Positions 16,758 to 25,801 of a stretch of 64,000 bases of DNA are shown in pieces. The number at the start of each line of letters is the position of its first letter. The stretch's first letter is position 1. The stretch lies in the NCBI GenBank assembly GCA_905181765.1, contig CAJIYW010000002.1:21414-85413 (forward strand), given 5' to 3'. The stretch is from Flavobacteriales bacterium UBA6772 (lineage in GTDB: Bacteria > Bacteroidota > Bacteroidia > Flavobacteriales > Flavobacteriaceae). The notes under the pieces are model-generated. The model was not told the origin of the DNA. It saw only the letters and a program-made list of their open reading frames with translations, and did no database searches. Position numbers and translations under genes: made by a program.

Positions 16758-19055
16758 ATGAAAAGAATCTCTACCATTGTTTCCATACTCATAATATTGG
16801 GGGTCATTTATTGGAGTTTTGCTGATTTAAAACCTTCAATAAATACTTCTAAAAGTAATTCAGCAACCGAGTTTTCCTTAGAAAATGCTCTTAACCATCT
16901 AAAAAAAATATCGAAAGAGCCGCATTATGCCGGTTCTAAGGAACACAAAAATGTTCAAAACTACATTGTTTCAGAATTGCAAAAAATGGGTTTTGAAACT
17001 GAAATTCAAACACAAACCGCCATCAATAAAAAATGGTTCGTAGCCACTACAGCAGAAAATATCATCGCAAAATTAAAAGGAACTGGTTCAGAAAAAGCAT
17101 TGCTATTGTTAACCCATTACGATTCTAGTCCGCATTCTTCTTTGGGTGCAAGTGACGCTGGCTCTGGAGTTGTTACAATTTTAGAAGGATTAAGAGCTTT
17201 CTTAGCCAAAAATGAAATACCAAAAAACGATCTAATTATCCTAATTTCTGATGCTGAAGAATTAGGCTTATTAGGTGCTCAGGCATTTGTAGACAAGCAT
17301 CCATGGACAAAAGATATTGGCCTGGTTTTAAATTTTGAAGCGAGGGGAAGTGGCGGTCCTAGTTATATGCTAATGGAAACTAATGGAAAAAACAGTAAAC
17401 TACTATCTGAGTTTTTAGCAGCCAAACCCAATTTTCCTGCCGCAAATTCTTTAATGTACTCTATTTATAAAAAATTGCCTAATGACACGGATTTAACGAT
17501 TTTTAGGGAAGATGCAAATATTAACGGATTTAACTTTGCGTTTATTGGAGATCATTTCGATTATCATACCGCACAAGATTCTTATGAGCGTTTAGATAAA
17601 GAAACACTTTTACACCAAGCAGATTATTTTACTACTTCTCTAAATTATTTTTCAAATTCAGATTTAACAAACCTAACTTCAGAAGAAGACTTTGTGTACG
17701 TAAACTTCCCAATCATTAAATTAGCAACGTATCCTTTCTCTTGGGTACTTCCAATGGTTATTCTTTGTACTATTCTTTTTCTAATCTTATTATTTTTTGG
17801 TTTTTCTTTAAATAAAATAGACATTAAAGGGGTGCTTAAGGGTTTTATTCCTTTTGTAGTATCCTTAATTTTATGTGGTGGAATTTCTTATGGATTGTGG
17901 GAAATACTTCTAATTATTCATCCGCATTACAATGACATATTACATGGTTTTACCTATAATGGCTATCAATATATAATTGCTTTTGTATTCTTAAATTTGT
18001 GGTTACTTTTTACAATTTATAAACGCACTTCAAAAGAAGAAAAAACAACCAATTTATTAGTAGCACCTCTTTTCTTCTGGTTGGTGCTTAATTTTATAAT
18101 TAGTAGTTCTTTAAGAGGTGCTGGTTTTTTTATAATCCCAGTTATTAGTGCGCTACTAATTTTAGCTATTGCTATTTTCTTAAACTTAAAAGACAGTGTT
18201 AAACGCGTTTTATTTACGATATTATCAATACCAACAATCTATATATTTGCTCCAATGGTAAAAATGTTCCCTGTTGGTTTGGGCTTAAAAATACTCTTTG
18301 TAAGTGGTCTTTTTATAGCATTGGTTTTTGGATTAATGATACTTTCCTTTCATCAAAAAAAGTCTTTTTGGACGCAAAAATGGACCGGCTTTTTAGCCCT
18401 TCTCTTTTTTATAATTGCAACCTATAATAGTGGGTTTTCTGTTGATAATAAAAAACCGAACAGCCTTGTTTATATTGAGAATTATGATACCAAAACTGCT
18501 TATTTTGGAACCTATAATACTACTTTGGATACCTATACGAAGCAAATTTTTAAGGACGATTTCACAAAAGGAGGAATTGAAAATGCAGAAACAAAAAGCA
18601 AGTATAACACGCCCTTTAACTATACTAAAAAAACAGCTTATAAAGCAATTTCATCTTCAGAAATTAAAACAGAACTAGATACTTTAATTGGTAAAAAACG
18701 TTTTCTAGAATTGACAATTACTCCAAAAAGAAAAATAAATATACTACAATTTTTAACTAAAAGTAAATTAACTTTATATCAATTTAAAGTAAACGATGAA
18801 CTCGTAAACAAAGGCAAGAAACACAGTTTAAAAAGCGGTACTTTTTTAGTTTATCGTTTAGGAAATAATGACAAAGAAGTAACACTTTCTTTCTCTGTAA
18901 ACGTAGATCAAAATTTAGAGCTTACCTTAAATGAGGTTTCTTATGATTTACGCACCAATAAAAACTTCAACCTAAAACCAAGAGCAGAAGATATGATGCC
19001 GATGCCTTTTGTAACAAATGATGCCATTATAATAAGCAAACAATTGAACTTTTAA
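16758..19055 (+). CDS. Membrane-anchored M28 family zinc peptidase
   Basis: Predicted aminopeptidase facing the periplasm. After one N-terminal membrane helix, the M28 domain (about residues 40-290) shows the zinc ligand regions LLLTHYDSSPHSS, GASDAGSG, LISDAEELGLLGA and GDHFDYHTAQDSYE. A membrane domain with about eight or nine hydrophobic helices follows (residues 325-560), then a roughly 200-residue beta-rich C-terminal domain outside the membrane. This plan resembles eukaryotic ERMP1-type peptidases and is common in Bacteroidota. A strong terminator follows, so it is monocistronic. Confidence 0.9.
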   Translation: MKRISTIVSILIILGVIYWSFADLKPSINTSKSNSATEFSLENALNHLKKISKEPHYAGSKEHKNVQNYIVSELQKMGFETEIQTQTAINKKWFVATTAENIIAKLKGTGSEKALLLLTHYDSSPHSSLGASDAGSGVVTILEGLRAFLAKNEIPKNDLIILISDAEELGLLGAQAFVDKHPWTKDIGLVLNFEARGSGGPSYMLMETNGKNSKLLSEFLAAKPNFPAANSLMYSIYKKLPNDTDLTIFREDANINGFNFAFIGDHFDYHTAQDSYERLDKETLLHQADYFTTSLNYFSNSDLTNLTSEEDFVYVNFPIIKLATYPFSWVLPMVILCTILFLILLFFGFSLNKIDIKGVLKGFIPFVVSLILCGGISYGLWEILLIIHPHYNDILHGFTYNGYQYIIAFVFLNLWLLFTIYKRTSKEEKTTNLLVAPLFFWLVLNFIISSSLRGAGFFIIPVISALLILAIAIFLNLKDSVKRVLFTILSIPTIYIFAPMVKMFPVGLGLKILFVSGLFIALVFGLMILSFHQKKSFWTQKWTGFLALLFFIIATYNSGFSVDNKKPNSLVYIENYDTKTAYFGTYNTTLDTYTKQIFKDDFTKGGIENAETKSKYNTPFNYTKKTAYKAISSSEIKTELDTLIGKKRFLELTITPKRKINILQFLTKSKLTLYQFKVNDELVNKGKKHSLKSGTFLVYRLGNNDKEVTLSFSVNVDQNLELTLNEVSYDLRTNKNFNLKPRAEDMMPMPFVTNDAIIISKQLNF

Positions 19056-19070
19056 AAGATGCTCCATAAA

Positions 19071-19104
19071 AAAAGCATCTTGAAAAATCAAGATGCTTTT
19101 TTTA
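19071..19104. terminator. Bidirectional terminator between M28 peptidase and pyk
   Basis: AAAAGCATCTTGA and TCAAGATGCTTTT form a 13-bp stem with loop AAAA, with T runs on both strands. It can end both converging transcripts. Confidence 0.92.
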
Positions 19105-19122
19105 TGAATATTAAATAGTGTT

Positions 19123-20550
19123 TTAGTCTATTGCAGAAACCCTTAGTGTATTTACCATACCTTTTGCTTCCACTGGCATCGAAGTAAGGTTAATCATCAA
19201 ATCACCTGTATTTACAAATCCTTTTTCTTTAGAAATTTTATTAATATCTACAACGGTATCATCTGTACTTAAATTTTTATCGTAATAAAAAGCTTTTACA
19301 CCCCAGAGTAAGTTAAGTTTCCCTAAAATTCTTTTTTCTGAAGAAAATGCTAATATTTTAGATTGTGGTCTCCAAGCAGATATTTGAAAAGCTGTGTACC
19401 CACTATTAGTTAAAGTAGAAATTGCAGTTGCTTCGATATCATTTGCCATTGAAGCAGCATGATGACAAATAGATTTTGTTATAAACCTATCTGTTCTAAT
19501 ATGTGGTGCTTCTTGTGGTACTTTAATCATTTTAGAATTTTCTACTGCATTAATGATTTCTGACATTTTTTGAATTACTCTAATTGGATGTTTTCCAACA
19601 GAAGTTTCTCCAGAAAGCATTACTGCATCTGCACCATCCATAATAGAGTTTGCAACATCATTTACCTCTGCCCTTGTAGGAACAGCGTTATCAATCATTG
19701 TTTCCATCATTTGCGTTGCAATAATTACAGGAATTCTTGCTCTTTTTGCACGTCTTACCAATTTCTTCTGAATTAATGGTACATCTTGCATTGGAATTTC
19801 TACTCCTAAATCTCCACGAGCAACCATTAAACCATCACAATAAGGAATTAAAGAATCTATATTTGCTACTGCTTCTGGCTTTTCAATTTTTGCAATTACA
19901 GGCACTCTATAATCAGAATGCTCATCTATTAAATCGCGTAACATTCTTAAATCTTCTGGCGTTCTTACAAAAGATAATGCCATCCAATCTACATTTAAAC
20001 CCAATGCAAATACTGCATCTTCCTTATCTTTTTCAGTTAAAGCTGGTAAAGAAATCGCTGTATTTGGTAAGTTTACTCCTTTTTTAGAGTTTAAAGGTCC
20101 ACCAACAATTACATTTACTACTACTTCTTTGTCTTTATCTGTAGAAACTACCTCAAATAGTAATTTCCCATCATCCACCATAATTTGCTCACCAACTTTT
20201 ACGTCTTTTGGAAAACGTTGGTAGGTCATAAATGCTTTTTCTTTAGTCCCGATACACTTTTCTGTTGTGAACGTAAATGAAGCACCATCTTCTAAAATTA
20301 CACCATCTTCCATAACGCCAACACGTAATTTAGGACCTTGTAAATCTGCTAGAATGGCAACATTAAAACCATTTTCTTCGTTAATTTCTCTAATGGTTTT
20401 TACCGTCTTTCTCACGTTATCATAATCTGCATGCGAAAAATTAATTCTAAAAACGTTTACACCCTCTAGGGCTAAGTTTGTTAAAATTTCTTTAGAATCT
20501 GTTGCTGGCCCAAGGGTAGCAACTATTTTTGTTTTTTTATAATCTGTCAT
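19123..20550 (-). CDS. pyk: Pyruvate kinase
   Basis: Last step of glycolysis: phosphoenolpyruvate plus ADP to pyruvate plus ATP. The catalytic barrel is complete: KIVATLGPAT, RINFSHAD, ADLQGPKLRVG, the signature PVIAKIEKPEAV, MVARGDLGVEIP with metal ligands, and MDGADAVMLSGETSVGKHP. At 475 aa it has the usual length with the C-terminal regulatory domain. The ATG follows the IPExxxVDY gene by one base, so the two are one transcript and probably continue the acpP-fabF-rnc operon. Confidence 0.98.
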   Translation of the reverse strand: MTDYKKTKIVATLGPATDSKEILTNLALEGVNVFRINFSHADYDNVRKTVKTIREINEENGFNVAILADLQGPKLRVGVMEDGVILEDGASFTFTTEKCIGTKEKAFMTYQRFPKDVKVGEQIMVDDGKLLFEVVSTDKDKEVVVNVIVGGPLNSKKGVNLPNTAISLPALTEKDKEDAVFALGLNVDWMALSFVRTPEDLRMLRDLIDEHSDYRVPVIAKIEKPEAVANIDSLIPYCDGLMVARGDLGVEIPMQDVPLIQKKLVRRAKRARIPVIIATQMMETMIDNAVPTRAEVNDVANSIMDGADAVMLSGETSVGKHPIRVIQKMSEIINAVENSKMIKVPQEAPHIRTDRFITKSICHHAASMANDIEATAISTLTNSGYTAFQISAWRPQSKILAFSSEKRILGKLNLLWGVKAFYYDKNLSTDDTVVDINKISKEKGFVNTGDLMINLTSMPVEAKGMVNTLRVSAID

Positions 20551-20551
20551 A

Positions 20552-21022
20552 TTAAAATATTAAAAAGTCTTTAGACTTTAAGGTGTTTTTATCTATTGAA
20601 TAGGATGTTATAATCTGTTCAATGTTTTTAATTTTATTTACTGCATTTGCTAAAAACTCAAAACTTATTTCCCCAGAAATTTTAATAAAAAAATCTACTT
20701 TTTTCTTTTCTGGTATTAGATACGTTTTTGTTTCAGTTGTTAACAGTAATTCGTTTGATTCTGTTTGATTTTCTCTTTTAAAACTATTGGCTATTAAAAA
20801 CCAATCAAAGTCATACTTTTTACTAGAGAAATTATAGATAGAAAATGATGCTCTCTTTTTATTGCTTTCAAACTCTAAATTTTTTTGAGATTTAGAAAAA
20901 TGCGTGTTTAAATTTTTATTTAGTAAATAAGCTAATTTATAGTCTTCTAAAGCTGTATGAATCCCTATTAGAGAATATTCTTCTTCACAAAAATCTCCTA
21001 AACCTAAAGCATGAATTTGCAT
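20552..21022 (-). CDS. IPExxxVDY family protein
   Basis: Bacteroidota protein family of unknown function, named for a motif that appears here as IPEKKKVDF, with Phe for the final Tyr. It has 156 aa, with no signal or membrane segment. It starts with LGDFCEEEYSLIGIHTALEDYKLAY, a pattern I associate with the family, and is rich in Lys, Asn and Phe. Family members typically lie between rnc and pyk, as here. The tight junction with pyk (one base) suggests co-translation. The role is unknown. Confidence 0.88.
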   Translation of the reverse strand: MQIHALGLGDFCEEEYSLIGIHTALEDYKLAYLLNKNLNTHFSKSQKNLEFESNKKRASFSIYNFSSKKYDFDWFLIANSFKRENQTESNELLLTTETKTYLIPEKKKVDFFIKISGEISFEFLANAVNKIKNIEQIITSYSIDKNTLKSKDFLIF

Positions 21023-21123
21023 ACATTCTAAATTTATTCTAAATGATCAATCATGCGAAATTACTAATAGTTTGTGGTTTGTTAGCGAGTATGCTAAGTT
21101 ATATTCACGAAAACGTTATCGCT

Positions 21124-21861
21124 TTAATCTAAAGAAATTTCATTTTGAAAAGCAAAATATACTCTTTTTGAAGCCTGTTCTTCTGCTTTTTTCTTAGAAG
21201 TAGCCCTTCCTTTAGCAATTTGCTCACCATTAATACTTATTTTAACGCTAAAATGTTTTACGGGGTCATTGCCAGAATCCTCATACGTATCAAAAGTATA
21301 TTTTTTCTTTTGTTTTTGACACCATTCTATAATTAAGCCTTTATAACTTGTAATTTTACCTTCTAACTTCGCAATATCTACATGCGGTACAATTACATTT
21401 TGATGTATAAATTTCTGGCAAAAATTATATCCCTTGTCCATAAAAATAGCACCTATTAAGGCTTCAAAAATATTACCATGAATATTATCACCAATGTTTG
21501 CTTGGTCTATATTACTTTTTACAAAACGAATTAAGTTTAAGTCTTTTCCTAGTTCATTTAAATGCTCTCTGCTTACAATTTTAGAGCGCATTTGAGTAAG
21601 ATATCCTTCTGAACCTGAAGGAACTTTTTTATACAAATAAGCTGCAATTACAGAACCTAAGATAGAATCTCCTAAAAACTCTAAACGTTCATAATTAATA
21701 GGGTTCCCTTTTTTATCTGTCATTTGAACAGATCTATGGGTAAAAGCTTTTTTATATTTATTTATTTTTCTTGGAGAAAATTTTAGTAGTTTTTTTAATT
21801 CGCCGTGCAATACTGCATCTTCTTTAGAATGCACTTGAACTATTTTGCGAATAAAATTCAT
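21124..21861 (-). CDS. rnc: Ribonuclease III
   Basis: Cuts double-stranded RNA in rRNA and mRNA maturation. The signature ERLEFLGDSILG (about residues 60-70) carries the catalytic acidic residues, and the second acidic set is in NIFEALIGAIFMDKGY. A double-stranded RNA-binding domain follows from about residue 170 to the end (HFSVKISINGEQIAKGRATSKK). At 245 aa it is normal length. It starts 3 bases after fabF, in one operon. Confidence 0.97.
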   Translation of the reverse strand: MNFIRKIVQVHSKEDAVLHGELKKLLKFSPRKINKYKKAFTHRSVQMTDKKGNPINYERLEFLGDSILGSVIAAYLYKKVPSGSEGYLTQMRSKIVSREHLNELGKDLNLIRFVKSNIDQANIGDNIHGNIFEALIGAIFMDKGYNFCQKFIHQNVIVPHVDIAKLEGKITSYKGLIIEWCQKQKKKYTFDTYEDSGNDPVKHFSVKISINGEQIAKGRATSKKKAEEQASKRVYFAFQNEISLD

Positions 21862-21864
21862 AGA

Positions 21865-23118
21865 TTATTCGTCTATTTTCTTAAAAGCTACACATGCATT
21901 ATGCCCTCCAAAACCAAAAGTATTACTCATCGCAACCTTAATTTCTCTCTTTTGAGGTTTATTTAAGGTTAAGTTTAAATCTGGATTAATGTTCTCATCA
22001 AAATTTTGATGATTAATTGTAGGTGGTACAATACTGTGTTTCATTGCTAAAATTGCAGCAATAGACTCTATAGCACCAGCAGCACCCAATAAGTGGCCAG
22101 TCATAGATTTAGTAGAGTTGATATTAATATTCTTGGCATGCTCTCCAAAAACAGCTGAAATTGCTTTCAATTCTGCAACGTCTCCAAGCGGAGTAGAAGT
22201 ACCATGTGTATTAATATGATCTACATCTTCTGGTTTTATGCCAGAATTTTCTAAACAGTTTTTCATTACAGCAATTACACCAATACCTTCTGGGTGTGGC
22301 GCTGTAATATGGTAAGCATCAGATGACATTCCACCTCCAATTACCTCTGCATAAATTTTTGCGCCTCTTGCTTTGGCGTATTCGTATTCTTCTAAAACAA
22401 GCGCTCCTGCACCTTCACCTAAAACAAAACCTTCTCTGCTAGCGTCAAATGGTCTTGAAGCAGTTTCTGGAGTTTCATTCCTTGTTGACAAGGCTTGCAT
22501 AGAACTAAATCCTCCAACTCCTGCAATCGTAACTGCGGCTTCACTACCTCCTGTTACAATCACATCACAATATCCTAAACGAATATAGTTTAATGCATCT
22601 ATCATAGCATTTGCAGAAGAAGCACATGCGGAAACAGTTGTGTAGTTAGGCCCCATAAATCCGTATTTTATAGAAATATGTCCTGGGGCAATATCTGCAA
22701 TCATTTTTGGAATAAAGAAAGGATTAAATTTTGGAGTCCCATCTCCTGCAGCGTAGTTTAAAACTTCATTTTGAAGCGTTTCTAAACCACCAATTCCTGC
22801 TCCCCAAATAACACCAACTCGTAACTTATTAATAGTTTCTAAATCTAAACCAGCATCTGCTATTGCTTCATCTGAAGCAACCATAGCATACTGGGTAAAT
22901 TTATCCATCTTACGAGCAGATTTTCTATCGATGAAATCTGTAGGGTTAAAGTTTTTTACTTCACAAGCGAAACGAGTTTTGGACTTGGAAGCATCAAAAT
23001 GCGTAATAGGTGCTGCTCCGCTAACTCCGTTAACTAAAGCGTTCCAATATTCTTCAATATTATTTCCTATGGGCGTTAATGCTCCAAGTCCAGTTACTAC
23101 AACTCGTTTTAATTGCAT
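21865..23118 (-). CDS. fabF: Beta-ketoacyl-ACP synthase II
   Basis: Elongating condensing enzyme of type II fatty acid synthesis. It starts MQLKRVVVTGLGALTPIGN. The Cys-His-His triad is visible: VSACASSANAM, NTHGTSTPLGD and KSMTGHLLGAAGA. At 417 aa, the length is standard. The acyl carrier protein gene is 7 bases upstream and rnc 3 bases downstream, the classical flavobacterial acpP-fabF-rnc arrangement. Confidence 0.98.
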   Translation of the reverse strand: MQLKRVVVTGLGALTPIGNNIEEYWNALVNGVSGAAPITHFDASKSKTRFACEVKNFNPTDFIDRKSARKMDKFTQYAMVASDEAIADAGLDLETINKLRVGVIWGAGIGGLETLQNEVLNYAAGDGTPKFNPFFIPKMIADIAPGHISIKYGFMGPNYTTVSACASSANAMIDALNYIRLGYCDVIVTGGSEAAVTIAGVGGFSSMQALSTRNETPETASRPFDASREGFVLGEGAGALVLEEYEYAKARGAKIYAEVIGGGMSSDAYHITAPHPEGIGVIAVMKNCLENSGIKPEDVDHINTHGTSTPLGDVAELKAISAVFGEHAKNININSTKSMTGHLLGAAGAIESIAAILAMKHSIVPPTINHQNFDENINPDLNLTLNKPQKREIKVAMSNTFGFGGHNACVAFKKIDE

Positions 23119-23125
23119 ATAAGTA

Positions 23126-23362
23126 TTACTTTTTTGCTGCTTCTATATAACTAACTGCTTGACCTACAGTTCCAATATTTTCTGCTTGATCGTCTGGAAT
23201 TTGAATATCAAATTCTTTTTCGAATTCCATAATTAACTCAACAGTATCTAGAGAATCTGCTCCTAAATCGTTTGTGAAGCTAGCTTCCGTTGTTACTTCA
23301 TTATCGTCTACGCCTAATTTGTCTACGATAATAGCTTTTACTCTTGATGAAATGTCTGACAT
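23126..23362 (-). CDS. acpP: Acyl carrier protein
   Basis: Carries growing acyl chains on a phosphopantetheine arm. The 78-aa acidic four-helix protein has the attachment serine in [12 protein letters not shown]. It is the first gene of the acpP-fabF-rnc(-IPExxxVDY-pyk) unit and has a promoter box about 30 bases upstream. Confidence 0.98.
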   Translation of the reverse strand: MSDISSRVKAIIVDKLGVDDNEVTTEASFTNDLGADSLDTVELIMEFEKEFDIQIPDDQAENIGTVGQAVSYIEAAKK

Positions 23363-23392
23363 AATTTTTTAATTTTAAATTTTAAATCTTGG

Positions 23393-23400
23393 CAAAAATA
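23393..23400 (-). promoter_or_regulatory. Bacteroidota -7 promoter box (TATTTTTG) for acpP
   Basis: Perfect TAnnTTTG on the minus strand, 31 bases before the acpP ATG. It would drive the whole fatty-acid/rnc/pyk run. Confidence 0.7.
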
Positions 23401-23533
23401 CAATTCTTATTAATTATAACTAATTATTTGTACCTAAAATGATTATTAAAAGTAAATAAAATAATTTAATCTTTACTTAAAATAATCAGTTTGTTAATAA
23501 TTATCCCTTTTTTTGTACCTTAGATAGATAGGT

Positions 23534-24106
23534 ATGAAGCGTATTGTTATTTTTGCATCTGGTTCAGGATCGAACGCAGAGAATATTATTAAATTCTTTA
23601 AGCACACTAAAACTGCAAAAGTTACTAATGTGTTGTGTAATAATGAATATGCAAAAGTTTTTGATAGATGTAAGAATTTAGAAACCAAATGTTTGCATTT
23701 TAATAAAAACGATTTTTCTGTTTCAGATACCGTATTAAATATTTTAAAAAATGAAGCAGATTTTATAGTTCTTGCTGGGTTTTTATGGAGAATCCCACAA
23801 AAAATAGTGACTGCTTTTCCAAATAAAATTATTAATATTCACCCTGCATTATTGCCAAAATATGGTGGAAAAGGAATGTATGGACTACATATTCATAAGG
23901 CAGTAAAACAAAATAATGAAGATGAAACCGGAATTACAATACACTATGTAAATGAAAATTATGACGAAGGTGCCATAATTTTTCAAGCAAAAACCGAATT
24001 AAATACCCAAGATACTCCAGAAACAATTGCAGAAAAGATTCATATTTTAGAACAGCGTCACTTTCCGAAGGTAATAGAAGAAGTAATTTTAGCCATACAT
24101 GAGTAA
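23534..24106 (+). CDS. purN: Phosphoribosylglycinamide formyltransferase
   Basis: Transfers a formyl group from 10-formyl-THF to GAR in purine synthesis. The substrate loop FASGSGSNAENI is at the start, and the catalytic Asn-His pair is in NIHPALLPKYGGKGMYG. The later ETGITIHYVNENYDEGAII carries the second conserved His and Asp. At 190 aa it is complete. It diverges from acpP. Its last 8 bases overlap the start of the RNase H gene, so the two are coupled. Confidence 0.97.
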   Translation: MKRIVIFASGSGSNAENIIKFFKHTKTAKVTNVLCNNEYAKVFDRCKNLETKCLHFNKNDFSVSDTVLNILKNEADFIVLAGFLWRIPQKIVTAFPNKIINIHPALLPKYGGKGMYGLHIHKAVKQNNEDETGITIHYVNENYDEGAIIFQAKTELNTQDTPETIAEKIHILEQRHFPKVIEEVILAIHE

Positions 24107-24734
24107 AAAAAAGTTTTATGTAGTTTGGAACGGGCGTAAAAAAGGTATTTATACGTCTTGGAATGTCTGTAAAAAACAAATTGATGGCTTTGAAAGTGCG
24201 CAATACAAATCTTTTGCAGATTTAGACGCTGCTGAAATTGCATTCTCGAAAAACTATGAGGACTACAAAGGACAAAAAACTAAAAAACCAACACTTTCCT
24301 CTGCCGAAAAAGCAACCTATGGAAGTCCTAATTTAGAGAGTATTTCTGTAGATGCAGCTTGTTCTGGGAACCCTGGGAAAATGGAATACAGAGGTGTTTT
24401 AACCCATAACAAACAAGAGATTTTTATAAAAGGACCTTATAAAAAAGGTACCAATAATATTGGTGAATTTTTAGCATTGGTTCATGGAATTGCATTATTA
24501 AAAAGTAAAAATAAAGAAGATATTCCTATTTATTCTGATTCTAAAATTGCCATGAGTTGGGTGAAAAAGAAACAATGTAAAACGAATCTTCATTTTGATG
24601 CTTCTAACAAAGATTTACTTGAATTGATTAAAAGAGCCGAAAGCTGGCTTAAAAATAATTCTTTTAAAAATCCTATACTTAAATGGGAGACGAAAGCTTG
24701 GGGAGAAATTCCAGCAGATTTTGGTAGAAAATAG
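24099..24734 (+). CDS. Viroplasmin-domain ribonuclease H
   Basis: Degrades RNA in RNA:DNA hybrids. Residues 1-50 form a caulimovirus-type viroplasmin domain (KFYVVWNGRKKGIYTSW), known to bind hybrids in eukaryotic RNase H1. After a linker, the RNase H fold runs from about residue 78. Its catalytic acids are in SVDAACSGNPG, NIGEFLALVHG, YSDSKIAMSW and the final EIPADFGRK. At 211 aa it is typical of the Bacteroidota form. It starts inside the last codons of purN (8-base overlap). Confidence 0.95.
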   Translation: MSKKKFYVVWNGRKKGIYTSWNVCKKQIDGFESAQYKSFADLDAAEIAFSKNYEDYKGQKTKKPTLSSAEKATYGSPNLESISVDAACSGNPGKMEYRGVLTHNKQEIFIKGPYKKGTNNIGEFLALVHGIALLKSKNKEDIPIYSDSKIAMSWVKKKQCKTNLHFDASNKDLLELIKRAESWLKNNSFKNPILKWETKAWGEIPADFGRK

Positions 24735-25142
24735 CTTTAATTTTTCAAGAATTTAATTTTTGATAATACACTTTTTAAAGTTTAGATCTTTTTATCAAAT
24801 CAAATTTAACTAGGCTATTATTTGCAAAATAATACCATCTCTTTCATATCTAACTTAGCCCAAACAAAAAAGAAGTACTAAAAATTACATTTTATAAAAA
24901 GAAACATCTTTAAAGTTAATGTTTTAGAGACGTTCTTTTATTATTATGAATTTCACATTTAAAATCAATTTAATTATCATAAATAAACATTTGAACATTT
25001 GCTACTTATTTTGTTTTAATCACAAAAATTACATTAAAAAGAGTCTAAATATCCAATTATATTCAACAAAACCCATAAGCCTTTATAAGTTGTTCATAGC
25101 AACTAGTCCAAAAAGGAAAGTTAAATATTTATTATTATTTAC
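24735..25142. other. AT-rich intergenic stretch without a supported gene
   Basis: About 400 bases with no recognisable coding region. The track's 69-aa ORF at 24946-25155 is low-complexity (Ile, Leu, Tyr, Lys), matches nothing I know and overlaps a promoter box, so I leave it out. No structured RNA stood out by eye. Confidence 0.6.
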
Positions 25143-25150
25143 TATGTTTG
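25143..25150 (+). promoter_or_regulatory. Bacteroidota -7 promoter box (TATGTTTG)
   Basis: Perfect TAnnTTTG, 27 bases before the ATG of the first XRE reading frame. It would transcribe both small regulators. Confidence 0.6.
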
Positions 25151-25177
25151 TTTAGGAACTTTTCCAAATTACTAAAC

Positions 25178-25415
25178 ATGAAAAAAATTGAAAAAGAAGA
25201 AAAGATAACTAGCCGTATTAAGTGATGTTTTAGAAAAAGTTATTCATCGAAGAAAAAGATTGGGTCTATCGCAAACAGATATTGCTAATGAATTAGAAAT
25301 GACCAAAAGTGGTTATTTTAAAATGGAAACAGGCAAAACCAAATTAGATATTAGGCGTCTGCTTGAGCTCTCTGAAGTTTTAAAAGTAGAGCTTGAATAT
25401 TTTTTAAAAGAGTGA
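25178..25415 (+). pseudogene. XRE-type small HTH regulator, frameshifted
   Basis: Missing from the ORF track. From the ATG at 25178, 15 codons (MKKIEKEEKITSRIK) run into TGA at 25223. One base further on, the next frame encodes a full XRE helix-turn-helix: SDVLEKVIHRRKRLGLSQ, then TDIANELEMTKSGYFKM and ETGKTKLDIRRLLELSE, ending at 25413-25415. The HTH frame has no usable start codon of its own. It parallels the intact downstream gene closely (SGYFKME.GKTKLD against SGYFKIEKGKTKLD), so the two are tandem duplicates. A decayed copy or sequence error is likely; programmed +1 slippage at AAG-TGA is possible but unsupported. Confidence 0.75.
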
Positions 25416-25447
25416 AATTCTCAAAGCATAAAAAGAAAGAAAGATAA

Positions 25448-25681
25448 ATGAAAAAAAAATCAAATGCAAAATCTAATTATTTTGAAATATTAAAAAAAAT
25501 TATAGCTAGCAGATCGCATAAAGGTATTACCCAAATAACCATAGCAGAACACATTAATATAGGTGAAAGCGGCTATTTTAAAATAGAAAAAGGTAAGACC
25601 AAATTAGATTTAGAAAGATTGTTTGAAATTTTAGAACTTCTAGAAGTAAGTCCTGAAGAATTTTTTAAAGGAGTAAAGTAA
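25448..25681 (+). CDS. XRE family transcriptional regulator, single HTH domain
   Basis: A 77-aa DNA-binding protein consisting of one Cro/C1-type domain: ITQITIAEHINIGESGYFKIEKGKTKLD spans helices 2-4. With no sensor or effector domain, it may act as a dimeric repressor, perhaps of itself. It lies 32 bases after the frameshifted paralogue and is followed by a strong terminator. Targets are unknown; I see no toxin gene beside it. Confidence 0.88.
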   Translation: MKKKSNAKSNYFEILKKIIASRSHKGITQITIAEHINIGESGYFKIEKGKTKLDLERLFEILELLEVSPEEFFKGVK

Positions 25682-25696
25682 AATACTGATACAATA

Positions 25697-25728
25697 AAAG
25701 CCCAAAACAAATTAGTTTTGGGCTTTTT
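25697..25728. terminator. Bidirectional terminator between XRE gene and sdhB
   Basis: AAAGCCCAAAAC and GTTTTGGGCTTT form a 12-bp stem with loop AAATTA, ending in a T run. It serves the XRE transcript and, read backwards, may help end sdhCAB. Confidence 0.9.
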
Positions 25729-25801
25729 GATGTTTAAAATTCAAAAATATATTGAGGTATTCAATTTAAGGTTGTTTTATTTTTGCCGGTAATGACAAGA
25801 A

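Noticed and set aside
24946-25155. 69-aa plus-strand ORF upstream of the XRE genes
   Set aside because: Low-complexity, AT-driven composition, no recognisable motif, and it overlaps the -7 box that serves the regulators.
25223-25226. Programmed +1 frameshift as the preferred reading of the first XRE gene
   Set aside because: No upstream stimulator is visible and the intact paralogue next door makes simple decay or sequence error more likely; kept only as a possibility.
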